A stretch of 64,000 nt of DNA, taken from the NCBI RefSeq assembly GCF_963924675.1, contig NC_089222.1, positions 113,351,316 to 113,415,315 on the forward strand, given 5' to 3'. Both the position numbers and the translations under genes were made by a program. This DNA comes from Phocoena phocoena (Eukaryota > Chordata > Mammalia > Artiodactyla > Phocoenidae). Below the pieces are notes generated by a model that was given only the letters and a program-made list of their open reading frames with translations, did no database searches and was not told where the DNA came from. Positions 24,421 through 37,198 of the stretch are shown here, one piece after another. How positions within the stretch are numbered: the stretch's first letter is position 1; every line of letters begins with the position of its first letter.

Positions 24421-25333
24421 CTGGGTTCAAGATGGTGGAGTAGAAGTACTTGTGCTCACTCCCTCTTGCGAGAGCAGTGGAATCACAACTAACTGCTGAA
24501 CAATCATCGACAGGAAGACACTGGAACTCACCAAAAAAGATATCTCACATCCAAAGACAAAAGAGAAGACAAAATGAGATGATAGGTAGGGTGCAATAAC
24601 AATAAAATTAAATCCCAAAACCACTGGGTGGGTGACTCACAAGCTGGAGAACAATTATACAACAGAAGTCCACCCACTTCAGTGAAGGTTCTGAGCCCAT
24701 AGTCACCCTTCCCAACCTGGGGGTCCAGCAATGGGAGGAGGAATTCCCAGAGAATCAGACTTTGAAGGCTAGTGGGATTTGATTGCAGGGCTTTGACAGG
24801 ACTGGGGAAAACAGAGACTCCACTCTTGGAGGATACACACAAAGTAATGTGCTCATCAAGATCCAAGGGGAAGGAGCAGTGACTCCATAGAAGACTGAAC
24901 AAGACCTACCCGTTAGTGCTGGAGGGTTTCCTACAGAGGCGGGGGGCAGCTGTGGCTAACCGCAGGGACAAGGACACTGACAGCAGAAGCTCGGGGAAAT
25001 ACTCCTTGGCATGAGCCCTCCTTGAGTCCGCCATAAGATAAGAACTACCAAAGAGCCTGCAGCATTCAAGGCTAGATCATCTGAGGCCAAGCAACCAATG
25101 GGGAAGGAACTAAGCCCCGCGCATTAGCAGACAAATGGATTGAAGTTTTACTGAGCTCTGCCACCACAGCAACATACAGCACTACCCACCACCAGTCCCT
25201 CCCATCAGGAAGCTTGCACAAGCTGCTTAGATAACCTCATTAACCAAAGGGCATACAGAAGAGGCAAGAAAGTCTACAATCCTGCAGCCTGTGGAATGAA
25301 AACCACACTCACTGAAAGATAAACAAAAAGAAA
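24421..25333 (+). promoter_or_regulatory. L1 5' UTR (internal promoter) with YY1-type site
   Basis: The 5' UTR of an L1 carries its own RNA polymerase II promoter. CAAGATGGTGG at 24428-24438 sits where the YY1 site lies in L1 5' ends and appears to be CAAGATGGCGG with its CpG lost to TG. Most of the expected CG sites in this segment are TG or CA, consistent with methylation decay and a silent promoter. The antisense strand has a 124-codon frame (24528-24902). Confidence 0.75.
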
Positions 25334-26275
25334 ATGCAGAGGAGTATGTACCAGATGAAGTAACAAGATAAAACCCTAGAAAAACAACTAAATGAAGTGG
25401 AGATAGGCAACCTTCCAAAAAAGAATTCAGAATAATGATAATGAAGATGATCCAGGACCTCGGAAAAAAATGGAGGCAAAAATGCAGAAGATACAAGAAA
25501 TGATTAACAAAGGCCTAGAAGAATTAAAGAAGAAACAAACAGAGATGAACAATACAATAACTGAAATGAAAAATACACTAGAAGGAATCAATAGCAGAAT
25601 AACTGAGTCAGAAAAATGTATAAGTGACCTGGAAGACAGAATGGTGGAATTCACTGCCATCGAACAGAATAAAGAAAAAAGAAAGAAAAGAAGTGGAGAC
25701 AACTTAAGAGACCTCTGGGACAACATTAAACACACCAACATTTGCAATATAGGGGTCACAGAAGGAGAAGAGAGAAAGAAAGGACCCGAGAAAATATTAT
25801 TTATTATATTTATTATTTTTATTATTATATTTATTATATTTATTATTATATTATAGTTGAAAATTTCCCTCACATGGGAAAGGAAATAGCCACCCAAGTC
25901 CAGGAAGTGCAGAGAGTCCCAGGCAGGATAATCTCAAGGAGAAACACACGGAGACACATAGTAATCAAAGGGACAAAAATTTAAGACAAAGAAAAATTAT
26001 TAAAAGCAATGAGGGAAAAACAACAAATAATATAAAAGTGAACTCACATAAGGTTAACAGCTGATTTCTCAGCAGAAACTCTACAAGCCAGAAGGGAGTG
26101 GTACAACATATTTAAATTGAAGAAAGGGAAAAACCTACAGCCAAAGTTACTCTACCCAGCAAGGATCTCATTCAGATTCGACAGAAAAATCAAAAGCTTT
26201 ACAGACAAGCAAAAGCTAAGAGAATTCAGCACCACCAAATCATCTCTACAGCAAATGCTAAAGAAACTTCTCTAA
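25334..26275 (+). pseudogene. L1 ORF1 remnant (RNA-binding chaperone)
   Basis: The start ATG at 25334 is followed by a stop at the tenth codon. A long open block (25470-25856) holds the coiled-coil part (heptad-like EGINSRITESE...DLEDRM) and the start of the RRM domain (DNIKHTNICNIG). The frame is then hit by a TTA-rich expansion at about 25793-25853. The carboxy-terminal domain (about 25866-26275) is legible with further stops and ends ...LKKLL with TAA at 26273-26275. ORF1p normally coats L1 RNA as trimers; this copy cannot. Confidence 0.9.
25793..25853 (+). repeat. TTA/TTTA microsatellite inside L1 ORF1
   Basis: ATTATT/TATTATATTT units fill about 60 bases exactly where ORF1 normally encodes a short Asn-Ile-Ile-Val stretch. 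The array therefore looks like an in-place expansion of an ATTATA seed within the L1 after insertion. Confidence 0.9.
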
Positions 26276-26334
26276 GTGGGAAACACAACAGAATAAAAGG
26301 ACCTGCAAAAAACAAACTCAAAACAATTAAGAAA

Positions 26335-29300
26335 ATGGTAACATGAACATACATAATGAGAATTACCTTAAATGTGTATGGATTAAATGCTCCAACGCAG
26401 AGACACAGGCTCACTGAATGGAAACAAACAAAAAAAAGACCCATATATATGCTGTCTACAAGAGACCCACTTCAGACCTAGGGACACATACAGACTGAAA
26501 GTGAGGGGATGGAAAAAGGTATTCTATGCAAATGGAAATCAAAAGAAAGCTAGAGTAGCAATACTCATATCAGATTAAATAGAATCTAAAATAAAGAATG
26601 TTACAAGAGACAAGGAAGAACACTACATAATGATCAAGGGATCAATCCAAGAAGAAAATATAACAATTATAAATATATATGCACCCAACATAGGAGCCCC
26701 TCAATACATGAGGCAAATGCTAACAGCTTTAAAAGAGGAAGTTGACAGTAACACAATAATAGTGGGGGACTTTAACACCTCACTTACACAAATGGACAGA
26801 TCATCCAGACATAAAATTAATAAGGAAACACAAGCTTTAAATGACACAATAGGCCAGAGAGATTTAAGTGATATTTATAGGACATTCCGCTGGAAACAGC
26901 AGATTACATTTTCTCTCGAGTGCAAACGGAACATTCTCTAGGATAGATCACATCTTGGGTCACAAAGCAAGCCTTGGTAAATTTAAGAAAATTGAAATCA
27001 TATCAAGCATCTTTTCTGACCACAGCACTATGAGATTAGAAATAAATTACAGGAAAAAGACATAAATAACACTAACACATAGAGGCTAAACAATACTTTA
27101 CTAAATAACCAAGAGATCACTGAAGAAATCAAAGTGGAAATCAGAAAGTACCTAGAGCCAAATGACAATGAAAACACAATGATCCAAAACCTATGGGATG
27201 AAGCAAAAGCAGTTTTAAGAGAGAAGTTTATAGCAATACATTCCTACTTCAAGAAACAAGAAAAGCCTCAAATAAACAATCTAAACTTACACTTAAAGAA
27301 ACTAGAGAAAGAAGAACAAACAAAACCCAAAGTTAGTACAAACAAAGTTAGTACAAACAAAACCCAAAGTTAGTACAAGGAAAGAAAGTTCTGTGCAGAA
27401 ATAAATGAAATAGAAACAAAGAAAACAATAGCAAAGATTAATAAAACTGAAAGCTGGTTCTTTTAGAAGATAAATAAAATTGATAAAACTTTAGGCAGAC
27501 TCATCAAGAAAAAGAAGGAGAGGACTCAATCAATAAAATTAGAAATGAAAAAGAAGAAGTTACAATGGACACCACAAAAAATACAAAGGATCCTGCAACT
27601 ACTACAAGCAACTCTATGCCAATAAAATGGACAACCTGGAAGAAATGGACAAATTCTTAGAAAGATATAACCTTCTAAGACTGAAATGGTAAGAAATAGA
27701 AAATATGAACAGAAAAATCACAAGTAATGAAATTAAGACTGTGATTAAAAATCTTTCAACAAACAAAAGTCCAAGACCAGATGGCTTCACAGGTGAATTC
27801 TTTCAAACATTTAGAGAAGGGTTAATACCCATCCTCCTCAAACTCTTTCAAAAAATTGCAGAGGAAGGAACACTCCCAAACTCATTCTACAAGACCACCA
27901 TGAGCCTGATACCAAAACCAGAAAAAGATACTACAAAAATCTACCAATTCACTACCAATATCACTGATCAATATAGATGCAAAAATTCTCAACAAAATAC
28001 TAGCAGAAAGAATCCAACAACACATTAAAAGGATCATACACCATGATCAAGTGAGATTTATCCCAGGGATGCAAGGGTTATTCAATATATGCAAATCAAC
28101 CAATGTGATAAACTGTATTAACTTAGTGAAGAATAAAAACCTTATGATCATCTAGATAGATGCAGGAAAAGCTTTTGGCAAAATTCAACACCCATTTATG
28201 ATAAAAACTCTCCAGAAATTGGGCATAGAGGGAACCTACCTCAACACAATAAAGGCCATATATGACAACCCACAGCAAAAATCATTCTCGATGGTGAAAA
28301 ATTGAAAGCATTTCCTCTAAGATCAGGAACAAGACAAGGATGTCCACTCTCACCACTATTATGCAACATAGTTTTGGAACTCTTAGCCACATTGATCAGA
28401 GAAGAAAAAGAAATAAAAGGAATACAAATTGGAAAAGAAGAAGTAAAACTATCACTGTTTGCAGATGACATGATACTATACACAGATAATCCTAAAGATA
28501 CCGCCAGAAAACCACTAGAGATAATCAATGAATTTGGTGAAGTAGCAGAATACAAAATTAATGCACAAAATCTCTTGCATTCCTATACACTAACAACAAA
28601 AGATAAGAGAGAGAAATGAAGGAAGCAATCCCATTCACCATTACAACAAAAAGAACAAAATACCTAGGAATAAACCTACCTAAGGAAGTAAAAGACCTGT
28701 ACTCAGAAAACTAAGACACTGATGAAAGAAATTAAAGATGACACAAATAGATGGAGAGATATACCATGTTCTTATATTGGAAGAATCAGTATTGTGAAAA
28801 TGACCATACTACCCAAAGTAATCTACAGATTCAATGCAATCCCTATCAAATTACCCATGGCATTTTTTACAGAACTAGAAAAAAAATCTTAAAATTTGTG
28901 TGAAGACACAAAAGACATCAAATAGCCAAAGCAATCTTGAGGGAAAAAAACAGCTGGAGGAATCAGACTCCCTGACTTCAGACTATACTACAAAGCTACA
29001 GTAATCAAGACAATATGGTACTGGCACAAAAACAGAAATATAGATCAATGGAACAGCATAGAAAGCCCAGAGATAAACCCACACACTTATGGTCAACTAA
29101 TCTATGACAAAGAATGCATGATATACAATGGAGAAAAGACAGTCTCTTCAATAAGTGGTGCTGGGAAAACTGGACAGCTACATGTAAAAGAATGAAATTA
29201 GAACACTCCCTAACACCATACACAAAAATAAACTCAAAATGGATTAAAGACCTAAATGTAAGACCAGACACTATAAAACTCTTAGAGGAAAATATAGCAG

Positions 29301-30175
29301 AACACTCTTTGACGTAAATCACAGCAAGATCTTTTTGACCCACCTCCTAGAGTAATGGAAATAAAAAAATAAATAAACAAATGGGACCTAATGAAACTTA
29401 AATGCTTTTGTACAGCAAAGGAAACTCTAAACAAGATGATAAGACAACCCTCAGAATGGGAGAAAATATTGGCAAATGAATAAATGGACAAAGGATTCAT
29501 CTCCAAAATATATAAACAGCTCATGCAACTCAATATTAAAAAAAATAAACAACCCAATCAAGAAATGGGCAGAAGACCTAAATAGACATTTCTCCAAAGA
29601 AGACATACAGATGGCCAAGAAGCACATGTAAAGCTGCTCAACATCACTAATCATTAGAGAAATTCAAATCAAAATTTCAATGAGGTATCACCTCACATCG
29701 GTTAGAATGGGCATCATCAAAAAATCTACAAACAACAAATGCTGGAGAGGGTGTGGAGAAAAGGGAACCCTCTTGCACTGTTGGTGGGAATGAAAATTGA
29801 TACGGCCACTATAGAGAACAGTATGGAGGTTCTTTATAAAACTAAAAATAGAGTTACAATATGACCCAGCAATCCCACTACTGGGCATATACCCAGAGAA
29901 AACCCTAATTCAAAAAGAGACGTGCACCCCCAATGTTCATTGCAGCATTATTTACAATAGCCAGGTCATGGAAGCAACCTAAATGCCCATCGACAGATGA
30001 ATGGATAAAGAAGATGTGGTACATATATACAATGGAATACTACTCAGCCATAAAAAGGAATGAAATTGGGTCATTTGTAGAGATGTGGATGGACCTAGAG
30101 ACTGTCATACAGAGTGAAGTAAGTCAGAAAGAGTAAAACAAGTATCGTATATTAATGCATATATGTGGAACCTAG
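26335..30175 (+). pseudogene. L1 ORF2 remnant (endonuclease, RT, C-terminal domain)
   Basis: The likely start ATG at 26335 is followed by TGA at codon 4. Endonuclease blocks are legible: LQETHFRPRDTY (about 26456-26491), NIYAPN (about 26671), VGDFNT (about 26761) and SDHSTMRLEI (27018-27047). The RT domain shows [15 protein letters not shown] (27768 on), the [12 protein letters not shown] block (28326 on) and the catalytic FADDMILY motif (about 28457). The carboxy region runs to about 30175 with the expected ...SQKE ending. At least a dozen stops or frameshifts split it, so it is inactive. Confidence 0.93.
27341..27377 (+). repeat. Short tandem duplications in L1 ORF2
   Basis: The word AAAGTTAGTACAA occurs three times (near 27330, 27345 and 27366) where one copy is expected in ORF2. 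This is local slippage after insertion. Confidence 0.7.
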
Positions 30176-30392
30176 AAAAATGGTATAGATGAACCGGTTT
30201 GCAAGGCAGAAATAGAGACAGAGATGTAGAGAACAAACATATGGACACCAAGGGGGAAAAGCAAGTGGGGGAGGATGAATTGGGAAATTGGGATTGACAT
30301 ACATACACTAATATGTATAAAATAGATAACTTATAAGAACCTGCTGTATAAAAATAAAATAAAACAAAATTCAAATAATTTTTAATAAAAAT

Positions 30393-30845
30393 AAAAAATT
30401 TATCTTTGTTAATGCAAGAATCTCTGATTTATTTAATTTATACTGTGATAGAATATTCCATTGAATACATATAAACAAAATTAATTTATTCATTTATCTA
30501 TTCTCTAAATGCTTATTAGGATGATTTGCAGTTTTGTTTTTTTCTATTACAAGAAGTACTGTTAGGGACATTTTTGTACATTTCTCTAGGTTCACATGTG
30601 CAAACTCATCTTTAGAGTGTACAATTAGAATTGGTGAGTAGTAGCATTTATCTTCAACATGTCTATAAAATTCAGATTTTTTTTCAAAATATTTTAGCTC
30701 CCACCAAAAGAGTAGAAATTTTTCCATAGCTTCTAATCCTCGATAGCATTTGGTTTTGTCTGATTATTAAATTTTTGTCAAACTGGATGTGAAATGATAT
30801 CTCATTATGTGTTTAACTTGTGTCTAATTTGTATTTCTCAGGGAA
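30393..30845 (-). mobile_element. Ancient L1 (L1ME/HAL1-like), part 2
   Basis: Continues the element at 24130-24420: 'GATAGAATATTCCATTG', 'TTTTCTATTACAAG', 'GGACATTTTTGTACATTTCTC', 'CACATGTGCAAACTCATC', 'GTCAAACTGGATGTGAAATG', 'ATATCTCATTATG'. All are antisense old-L1 words in the right order. The first 12 bases are also the right TSD copy of the inserted L1. Confidence 0.7.
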
Positions 30846-31119
30846 CTGTCAAGCAGGAGCGACAGATCTGGAGGAAGCAAGAGACACAGCTGCTGTGAGA
30901 TTAGCCCCCAAGTTAGAAAGAGGGTATGATATACCATGGCTTTTCCTCTCCTCACACCCAGCATTCAATAAGTGCTCCCAACTGGAAAAACCTCCCTGGG
31001 AGCCTGAGATTAAGGAAGCCTGGGGGATTAATTACCTGATATACAGATCAGGGCAGAGAAGGGCAGGAAATGAATCTGAAATTAAGTAAGAAAATGACTA
31101 TCATAGCTATACGACATTT
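30846..31119. other. Short unclassified block
   Basis: The stretch is less AT-rich and contains an 89-codon plus frame (30820-31089). I recognise neither a protein domain nor a repeat family. 'CAGGGCAGAGAAGGGCAGGAAATGAATCTGAA' has a repetitive look, so an unnamed repeat is more likely than an exon. Confidence 0.35.
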
Positions 31120-31262
31120 AACGTGTTACTGAATGTCTCTTCCACTAGAAGACAAGCTCAATAACGAAATGCATTTGTGTTTATGTTACTCCCTTTGCTT
31201 AGAAGAGTCCCTGGCACATAAGAAATATTCAGTAAATATTGCATGAATGAATGAATGAAGAA
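31120..31262 (+). mobile_element. L2 LINE 3' end
   Basis: The typical L2 3' end is present: 'CTAGAAGACAAGCTC', 'GTCCCTGGCACATAAGAAATATTCAGTAAATATTG' and a terminal TGAA repeat (31238-31259). It is an old mammalian element. Confidence 0.8.
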
Positions 31263-31349
31263 TGGTTAACACCCACACAGATCATAGCCTTTCACATATT
31301 TAAATATTATTATTTGAAAATTGAATTATTAATAAAGTATTATCATTTA

Positions 31350-32015
31350 ATTTTTAAGAGTTTATTTTTAGAGCAGTTTTAGGTTCATAGAAAAATTGAG
31401 AAGAATACACAAACATGCTCGCCACACATGCATAGCCTCCTGCATTATCAACACCCATCCCCCCACCACAGTGGTACATCTGTTAAAATCGATGAGCCTT
31501 CATTGACACATCATAATCACCCAAAGTTCAGAGTTTACATTAAGATTCACTATTGCTCTTGTACATTCTTATGGGTTCTGACAATCATGTAGTGACATGT
31601 GTCCCCATTCTGGTATCATAAAGAATAGTTTCACTACTCTAAAAATTCTCTGTACTCTGCCCATTCATCCCTCCCTCTCACAACCCCTGGTGACTATTGA
31701 TGCTTTTGCTGTCTCCATAGTTTTGCCTTTTCCAGAGTGTTGTATAGTTGGTATCATACAATAGTAGCCTTATCATATTGGCTTCTTTCACTTAGTAATA
31801 TGCATTTTTTAAGTTTCCTCTGTGTCTTTCCATGGCTTGATAGCTCATGTCTTCTTGATGCTGATTAATATTCCTTTGTCTGGATGTATCAGTACCACAG
31901 TTTATCTGTCCATTCACCCACTGAAGGACACCTTTGCTGCTTCTAAGTTTTGGCTATTATGAATAAAGCTGCTAAAAAAACATCTGTATGCAAGTTTTTT
32001 TGTGTAGATAATGAA
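31350..32015 (-). mobile_element. Ancient L1M-family 3' end, antisense
   Basis: A long antisense match to the old L1 3' region: 'TTAGAGCAGTTTTAGGTTCATAG' at the left end (the 3' UTR), 'GTACATCTGTTAAAATCGATGAG', 'CATTGACACATCATAATCACCC', 'ATAGTTTTGCCTTTTCCAGAG', 'TGGCTTCTTTCACTTAGTAATATGC', and 'GGCTATTATGAATAAAGCTGC' (ORF2 carboxy end). It is among the best preserved of the ancient L1 pieces here, but non-coding. Confidence 0.88.
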
Positions 32016-33829
32016 TATGGGGCATAGGAGAAGATGATTTTCAAAAGTCCCTGTACTTCTGAGATAATTTTCCAAGATTTAATAGTATTCTGAAATTCAT
32101 TCTTCTCCTATCTCTGGCACAGATATCAGGAATCATTCACTCGTATCTTACCTCCATGTTTATTTGTACCACTAATAAAATAACAACCCCCTATCCATCC
32201 ATTATCACCATGGCTCTCTTCCCCATGCATTCATACAGATCCTCTCTTAGCCCAATCCTCTACCCTAGTTACTGAAATTTTTTCATTTTGCTTCCTAAAT
32301 CCACTTTTTCTTCTCTTTCATCCCTGTAGAGTTGTGTTTCTTCTAGTTCTACACATAGCTGACTTATTTTTATGTGTAAGATATTCACTTAAGTGTCATT
32401 TCCTCAAAGAGTCTTTCTCTGCCCATCTTATGTACTCTGGTCTTTTTTTCTTGATTATCTATCTGCATTTTTTCATATCAACTGTCATGTTCTGTAGTTA
32501 CTCTGAATTCTATTTGTTTTCATATTTATCTCTTTCAACCCATGGGGGCAGGAAATGTGTAGGTTTATTTCATGCTGTACCTGCAGAGACTAACATAGTG
32601 CCTGACAGCTCCATACATTTATGAATCTTCCAGAGGTACCATTTCTTTCTTCCTCAGATAAATAAATTAGTTTAAAAATTACAGACAATTGTGATTTTCA
32701 CTAATATATGACTATCATATCATACTGAATTTGTGTGTAGTAGTTAATGTTACACAAGTGTGTACCCTCATGTTAAGGGGACAGAAAAAAATTTGACCTT
32801 GCCTTAGCATGCAACTCTTTGTATTGGTACAACATTTTTTTTCTCCAGGATATTGATCATAGTAAAGACAAAAGTAATGTATCGGCTACCAAAAATTATC
32901 TAAATCTACTTTTGCATTATAAACATCCCCAGTTTCTTGAATATTGTAAGCATATTATATTTTGGCTCTCCTTACCCTCCAAGTCATTCTTCTCTAGAAA
33001 TACCCCAGGTTATTATATTCCTCTTAAAGTGCCAAGTCTGGAAATTGATAGTGCAGAGGAGAACAAGAGCATAAACTCTATCACTCTGCTACTTTTGAAA
33101 AATATAAATCCCTATATTTTGAAAAATATAAGTCCCTTCCTTCATGTTTTTAGTATCTAACAGGAAAAAATACAAATATTGATCTTACTCATTTCAAAAG
33201 CTGAAAATTTTTAAATATTTTAAACATGAAATGTTAGAAATATTTTTACAGAAATTGCTTAATATTCATTATTAATTGCAATTTACTTATTCATTAAAAA
33301 TGCCTATCATCTAGTGAGTTAATTTAATTTATTGGACGAATGAGGAATATTTCAAGTTTTTTGACTAGCTTTTCAGAATTAAAGAAAGTGTTAAATACAA
33401 AATTGTAATAATAAAATTAGATACATAATTTTTAAATGGTCAGGATCCTGTTCAGTGTTCTATCAGTTTTCCCTAAAAAGAGAAAATACAAAAGCTGGAA
33501 GCCAAAGAGTTATATGCATTAGAGACTATTTTGTGCTGGGAGGGTAGGAGCTATTAGATCATAATGCCCATAATTTTGTGAATATAGAATTGTTTCCTAT
33601 ACCATTACCCACTTTTTTGTCTGGTTTCCATAAATGGCTCAAGCAAAGGGGCTTTTTACTATGTCCCTTAGGAAACAATTCCTCAGCCTAATAGACCTAA
33701 CAAGGCTGCCTTTTCTATGATAGTCACTCAAAAATTTCCTATACTCAATTCTATTCCATTACTTCTGGTTATTTTCTCTTGACTAACTTAAAATTTGCTC
33801 CGTCTCCCCTCTTTTTTACTCTACAGATA
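32016..33829. other. Intergenic sequence with small tandem duplication
   Basis: No gene is recognised. The 96- and 113-codon plus frames (32334-32624, 32819-33160) have no domain. A 24-base unit starting TTTTGAAAAATATAA is duplicated at 33093-33116 and 33117-33140. Block 32100-32640 may contain old L2-like sequence but I cannot place it. Confidence 0.4.
33093..33140 (+). repeat. 24-bp tandem duplication
   Basis: Two adjacent units share TTTTGAAAAATATAA followed by ATCCCT or GTCCCT. It is a local duplication. Confidence 0.85.
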
Positions 33830-34025
33830 CTTTCAAGTGATTGAGTTTCCCATTAGTCTTTTCACCAAATTAAATGCATACTATTTTTTAGTCTACACCC
33901 ATTAATCATTTCATTTACACCCTTAATTATTTTTATTGTTCCTTCCTGAAATTTCATTTGTTCACATTTTTCTCACATTGAGAAATCAATATTTCTTCTC
34001 CATATTGTGGTCAATTTTAAAATAA
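33830..34025 (-). mobile_element. Possible L3/CR1 LINE fragment, weak
   Basis: 'CCCTTAATTATTTTTATTGTTCCTTC' through 'TTCTCCATATTGTGGTC' resembles, word by word, the antisense L3/CR1 3' region that is much clearer at 38930-39690. Divergence is high and other origins are possible. Confidence 0.35.
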
Positions 34026-36477
34026 ATTTCATTGGTTATATTTCTGCTTAGCCTAATCTCACCTCCAAGAGATGATTCTTTTCTGTTATCCTCAATAACA
34101 CTTATGCATAGTTGTACTTTACTAACCATGTTATTAATTATGCATCCTGATGCAATTTCATAAGCTTCTTAATAGGATATATTGCTTTCCCACCTTTTTC
34201 TGACCCATAGAGTTCACTGAACAGCTATGTACAGTTAATTTTAAAAAGCAACTTGTTCATCAACTTTAGCCAGGAGCTGCTCTTACATAAGCCCCCAAAG
34301 GAATATCATACTTAAGAATGGAATCATGGAGTAGTTTTAGCTATCTAAATTCCTGTAGCAATGACCTGCTTCCCACCTAAAAAATATGCTCAGTCTTTCC
34401 AACCTAGAGCAATCTCAAGGGAGATTAAAACATACTTAGCCATAGAATCTAGTATTTCACAGCCTATCAAGAATTATTGCTTAAAATTAGAGGACCATTG
34501 CATCTGATGAAGATTTCTAGATAAAATGCCAATCTTTGAAGCAGACATAAAACATGAGATGTTTATCAAGTGAAATATTTAAATCTCAATGAAGAGGTCA
34601 CAGCTTATAATAAGAATGAAAGTACAGTAGGTTATTTGTTAGGTCGAGCGGAGACAGATCCAGAGAGTTCCTTTTCCATGTAGGGAAAGATAGTAGCCAA
34701 GATTGGAGTATTCCATTGAAGGAACTCTGCACAGTCCTGGATAAAGGGCAGGGTCAGAGGAAAACTGAGGGCTTAAAAAATGTCGAAAATAGAGAGAGAA
34801 AAGTGATGTCCGTTCCTTTTTAAGATATGCTTCTACCTTAACTGTCTAAATGTCTTCATTTTCTAGAGGCTCAGAGAATTATGGACAAGAATAAATTCCA
34901 AAACATAGAACCCAGGTTGAAATATTGTAAGTCCTTTTTATTTTTCTCTGGCGCATTGTTGTAGACCAGCCATACAGTAATGATACTATTGTGAATATGA
35001 TCTATAGTAATGCTGACCATGTTGGAAACTCGATCTGGAGTAGCATATGGTATGAACCACATCCTTCCCGGATAATATAAGAAGACGGGGCTATGATTTT
35101 TCCTATGCTGTTTTAGTAACTCTTTGTAAATAGAATTCCCTCTATGGAAAACCACACAATGGATCCAGAAGATATTAATAATAGTGGTATTTCAGAACAG
35201 TAATTTGTTGTCATGGGTCAATGATTCATTTCAGAATGCCCTAAAACTTGAATGAGCAATAATATAATTAACATATGAGATTTAAAATATTATAGCTGAA
35301 TTGTTAATAAAAGCCTATCATTTATTTTCTGCAAAATTAGTTCTCAAAATTTGTTGAGAGATTCTACATTGTTGCTCTTGATGATGATAATAGCAAAATC
35401 ATAGATTTTTTCCATTTTACATACCTTTCTCTAACTACTGTTAAAATACATTTGCGCAGTAAAAAAGCAGGTCATTTAAATTTTGCAAATTTAAGCAATG
35501 TGCTGTTTATGTTCTATATTAGTTCATAAATCTTTAATAAACATCATCACTGAAACAGAGTTTATTATCTATTTTTGCAGCACCCTCTTGAACACTGTAT
35601 TTCTATGAAACACATTATCACATGATTTTCTATAACTTTTGTTTTACTTGTAGTCAATTATCAAACATACTTTCACAGTAATATTATATAAACATTTGTA
35701 TACGAGTTATTTATTTGGTTGTGTCTACTAAACATTGTGTTTTAAATTTTGTAACACAAGAAAATGAATTAGTGGTCATATTTTGTTGAGATTTATTATT
35801 CATGATCTGCATCTATTTCTAGTATTTGTTTCCATTATATTCTAGGTGCTTTAAGATTTGTTGTTAATCCTTTATACTACCTCCATCATTTTCTTCGGTT
35901 TTGAACAGGTTAGATTTAGTGATCTTTTTTTAGTGGGGTAGTAATCAGTCTATAATTCTATAATGTGATAAATTTCATTTTCACATAAATTTTTAATCTG
36001 AAGGGAAGTTAATTTTATTTTTTAACATCAGTAAGTCCATTGTTTTTGTGTGATTCTTTGATTAGTTTAAAGTAAATATTGAATATAGTATATACAATTA
36101 TTTGTGGGAATTTCTTCCTGTATCTAAAAGCAAAACATGATGGTTTTAGGATTGCCAGAATTTTATAATCAATTGAATATGTTTCTATCTCCTCTGCCTT
36201 CTACACTTTGTATGGGAAAAATAAATGTCTTGAAAATTCAAATCCAAGATGAGCCCAAATTAGGTAGCATGATCATTGTGGCTCCTAAATTAAGTGTTTC
36301 TTTGATAGATATTGTTTTCAATTAAGATTCTGAATGGAAACTTCAAATACTGCAAATTTTGAAATGACTTAAAAGGAGAGTTAAGGCTATTCTTGATTTG
36401 GAGCTGTTGTCTTTACAATTACACAGATGTAGCTACGGGAACATTGCATCTCAACTACTTTCAGAAGTGGTTACCAA
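34026..36477. other. AT-rich intergenic sequence
   Basis: No gene or named repeat is seen. The minus frame at 34871-35155 (94 codons) has a plausible amino-acid mix but no domain I know, no start context and no neighbouring exon. Confidence 0.45.
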
Positions 36478-36635
36478 GCACAAGGAACTCTGCTCAATAC
36501 TCTGTAATGGTCTATATGGAAAAAGAACCTAAAAAAAAAAGAGTGGATATATGTATATGTATAACTGATTCACTTTGCTGTATACCTGAAGCACAACATT
36601 GTAAATCAACTATACTCCAACAAAAATTTTAAGAA
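36478..36635 (+). mobile_element. Short LINE-1 3' UTR fragment, sense
   Basis: 'CACAAGGAACTCTGCTCAATAC' through 'TGTATAACTGATTCACTTTG' to 'CATTGTAAATCAACTATACTCC' is the terminal L1 3' UTR of cetartiodactyl type, with an A-rich end. It is a severely 5'-truncated copy of about 150 bases. Confidence 0.85.
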
Positions 36636-37198
36636 AAACCAAAGAAATATTTACCAAGAATAGAATATAGTTTCTAGCTACTGTATACAGAAAGTATTGT
36701 TAGTTCATAGAATCTAATTTCTTCAATTCCATACTGTATCAGGATTTCCTAGACTGCTTCAGTGACTAACGCTTTCCAAGTCTCAGGTGCTTACCATAAT
36801 AAAGGTTTATTTTTCACTCATACAATACGTCCATCATGAGTCATTTGTGGCTTTATTCCCAACCCATGTAAGCCAAGCAGCCTCTATTGAAAACACAACC
36901 CATCATCAGGTAATGGGCAAAAGACATTATAAGCCACATGCTATTCTTAAAATCCTGCCAAAATTTCATTGATCATAGCTTTTCACATAGAGATGTGTGA
37001 TCCTCTTGAAAGAAGAGGCACTGCAGGGAGAAGCGCTGCAAATTAATATTTGTCACACTAATCCACTCTAGTACATACAGCAAAAGTATCTTTCATTTTG
37101 TTGGGTGCCTGGAATACTCAAGTTTCTCTTCCATGCAAAAGGATACTATAATAGATGTTCAAACATGCAAAGGTGTTAATACGGGGATAATTCATCCT

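Larger units (their letters stand above)
24421..30392 (+). mobile_element. Near full-length LINE-1, sense, decayed
   Basis: About 6.0 kb long. The order is 5' UTR (24421-25333), ORF1 remnant (25334-26275), short spacer, ORF2 remnant (26335-30175), and 3' UTR ending in an A-rich tail (about 30340-30392). The 5' UTR opens with the YY1-type CAAGATGGTGG and is the L1 type known in cetartiodactyls. Many stops, frameshifts and a microsatellite insertion break both ORFs. Its 3' UTR type differs from the copies at 1, 7541 and 39823 and matches the short fragment at 37491. It sits inside an older L1, with a probable 12-base TSD. Confidence 0.95.

Noticed and set aside
25470..25984. Coiled-coil protein gene from the 128-codon ORF
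   Set aside because: It is the L1 ORF1 coiled coil, cut by a microsatellite, inside the element at 24421-30392.
34871..35155. 94-codon minus-strand ORF as a gene or retrocopy
   Set aside because: I recognise no protein family, there is no poly-A tail or TSD of a processed pseudogene, and frames of this length are expected by chance in 64 kb.
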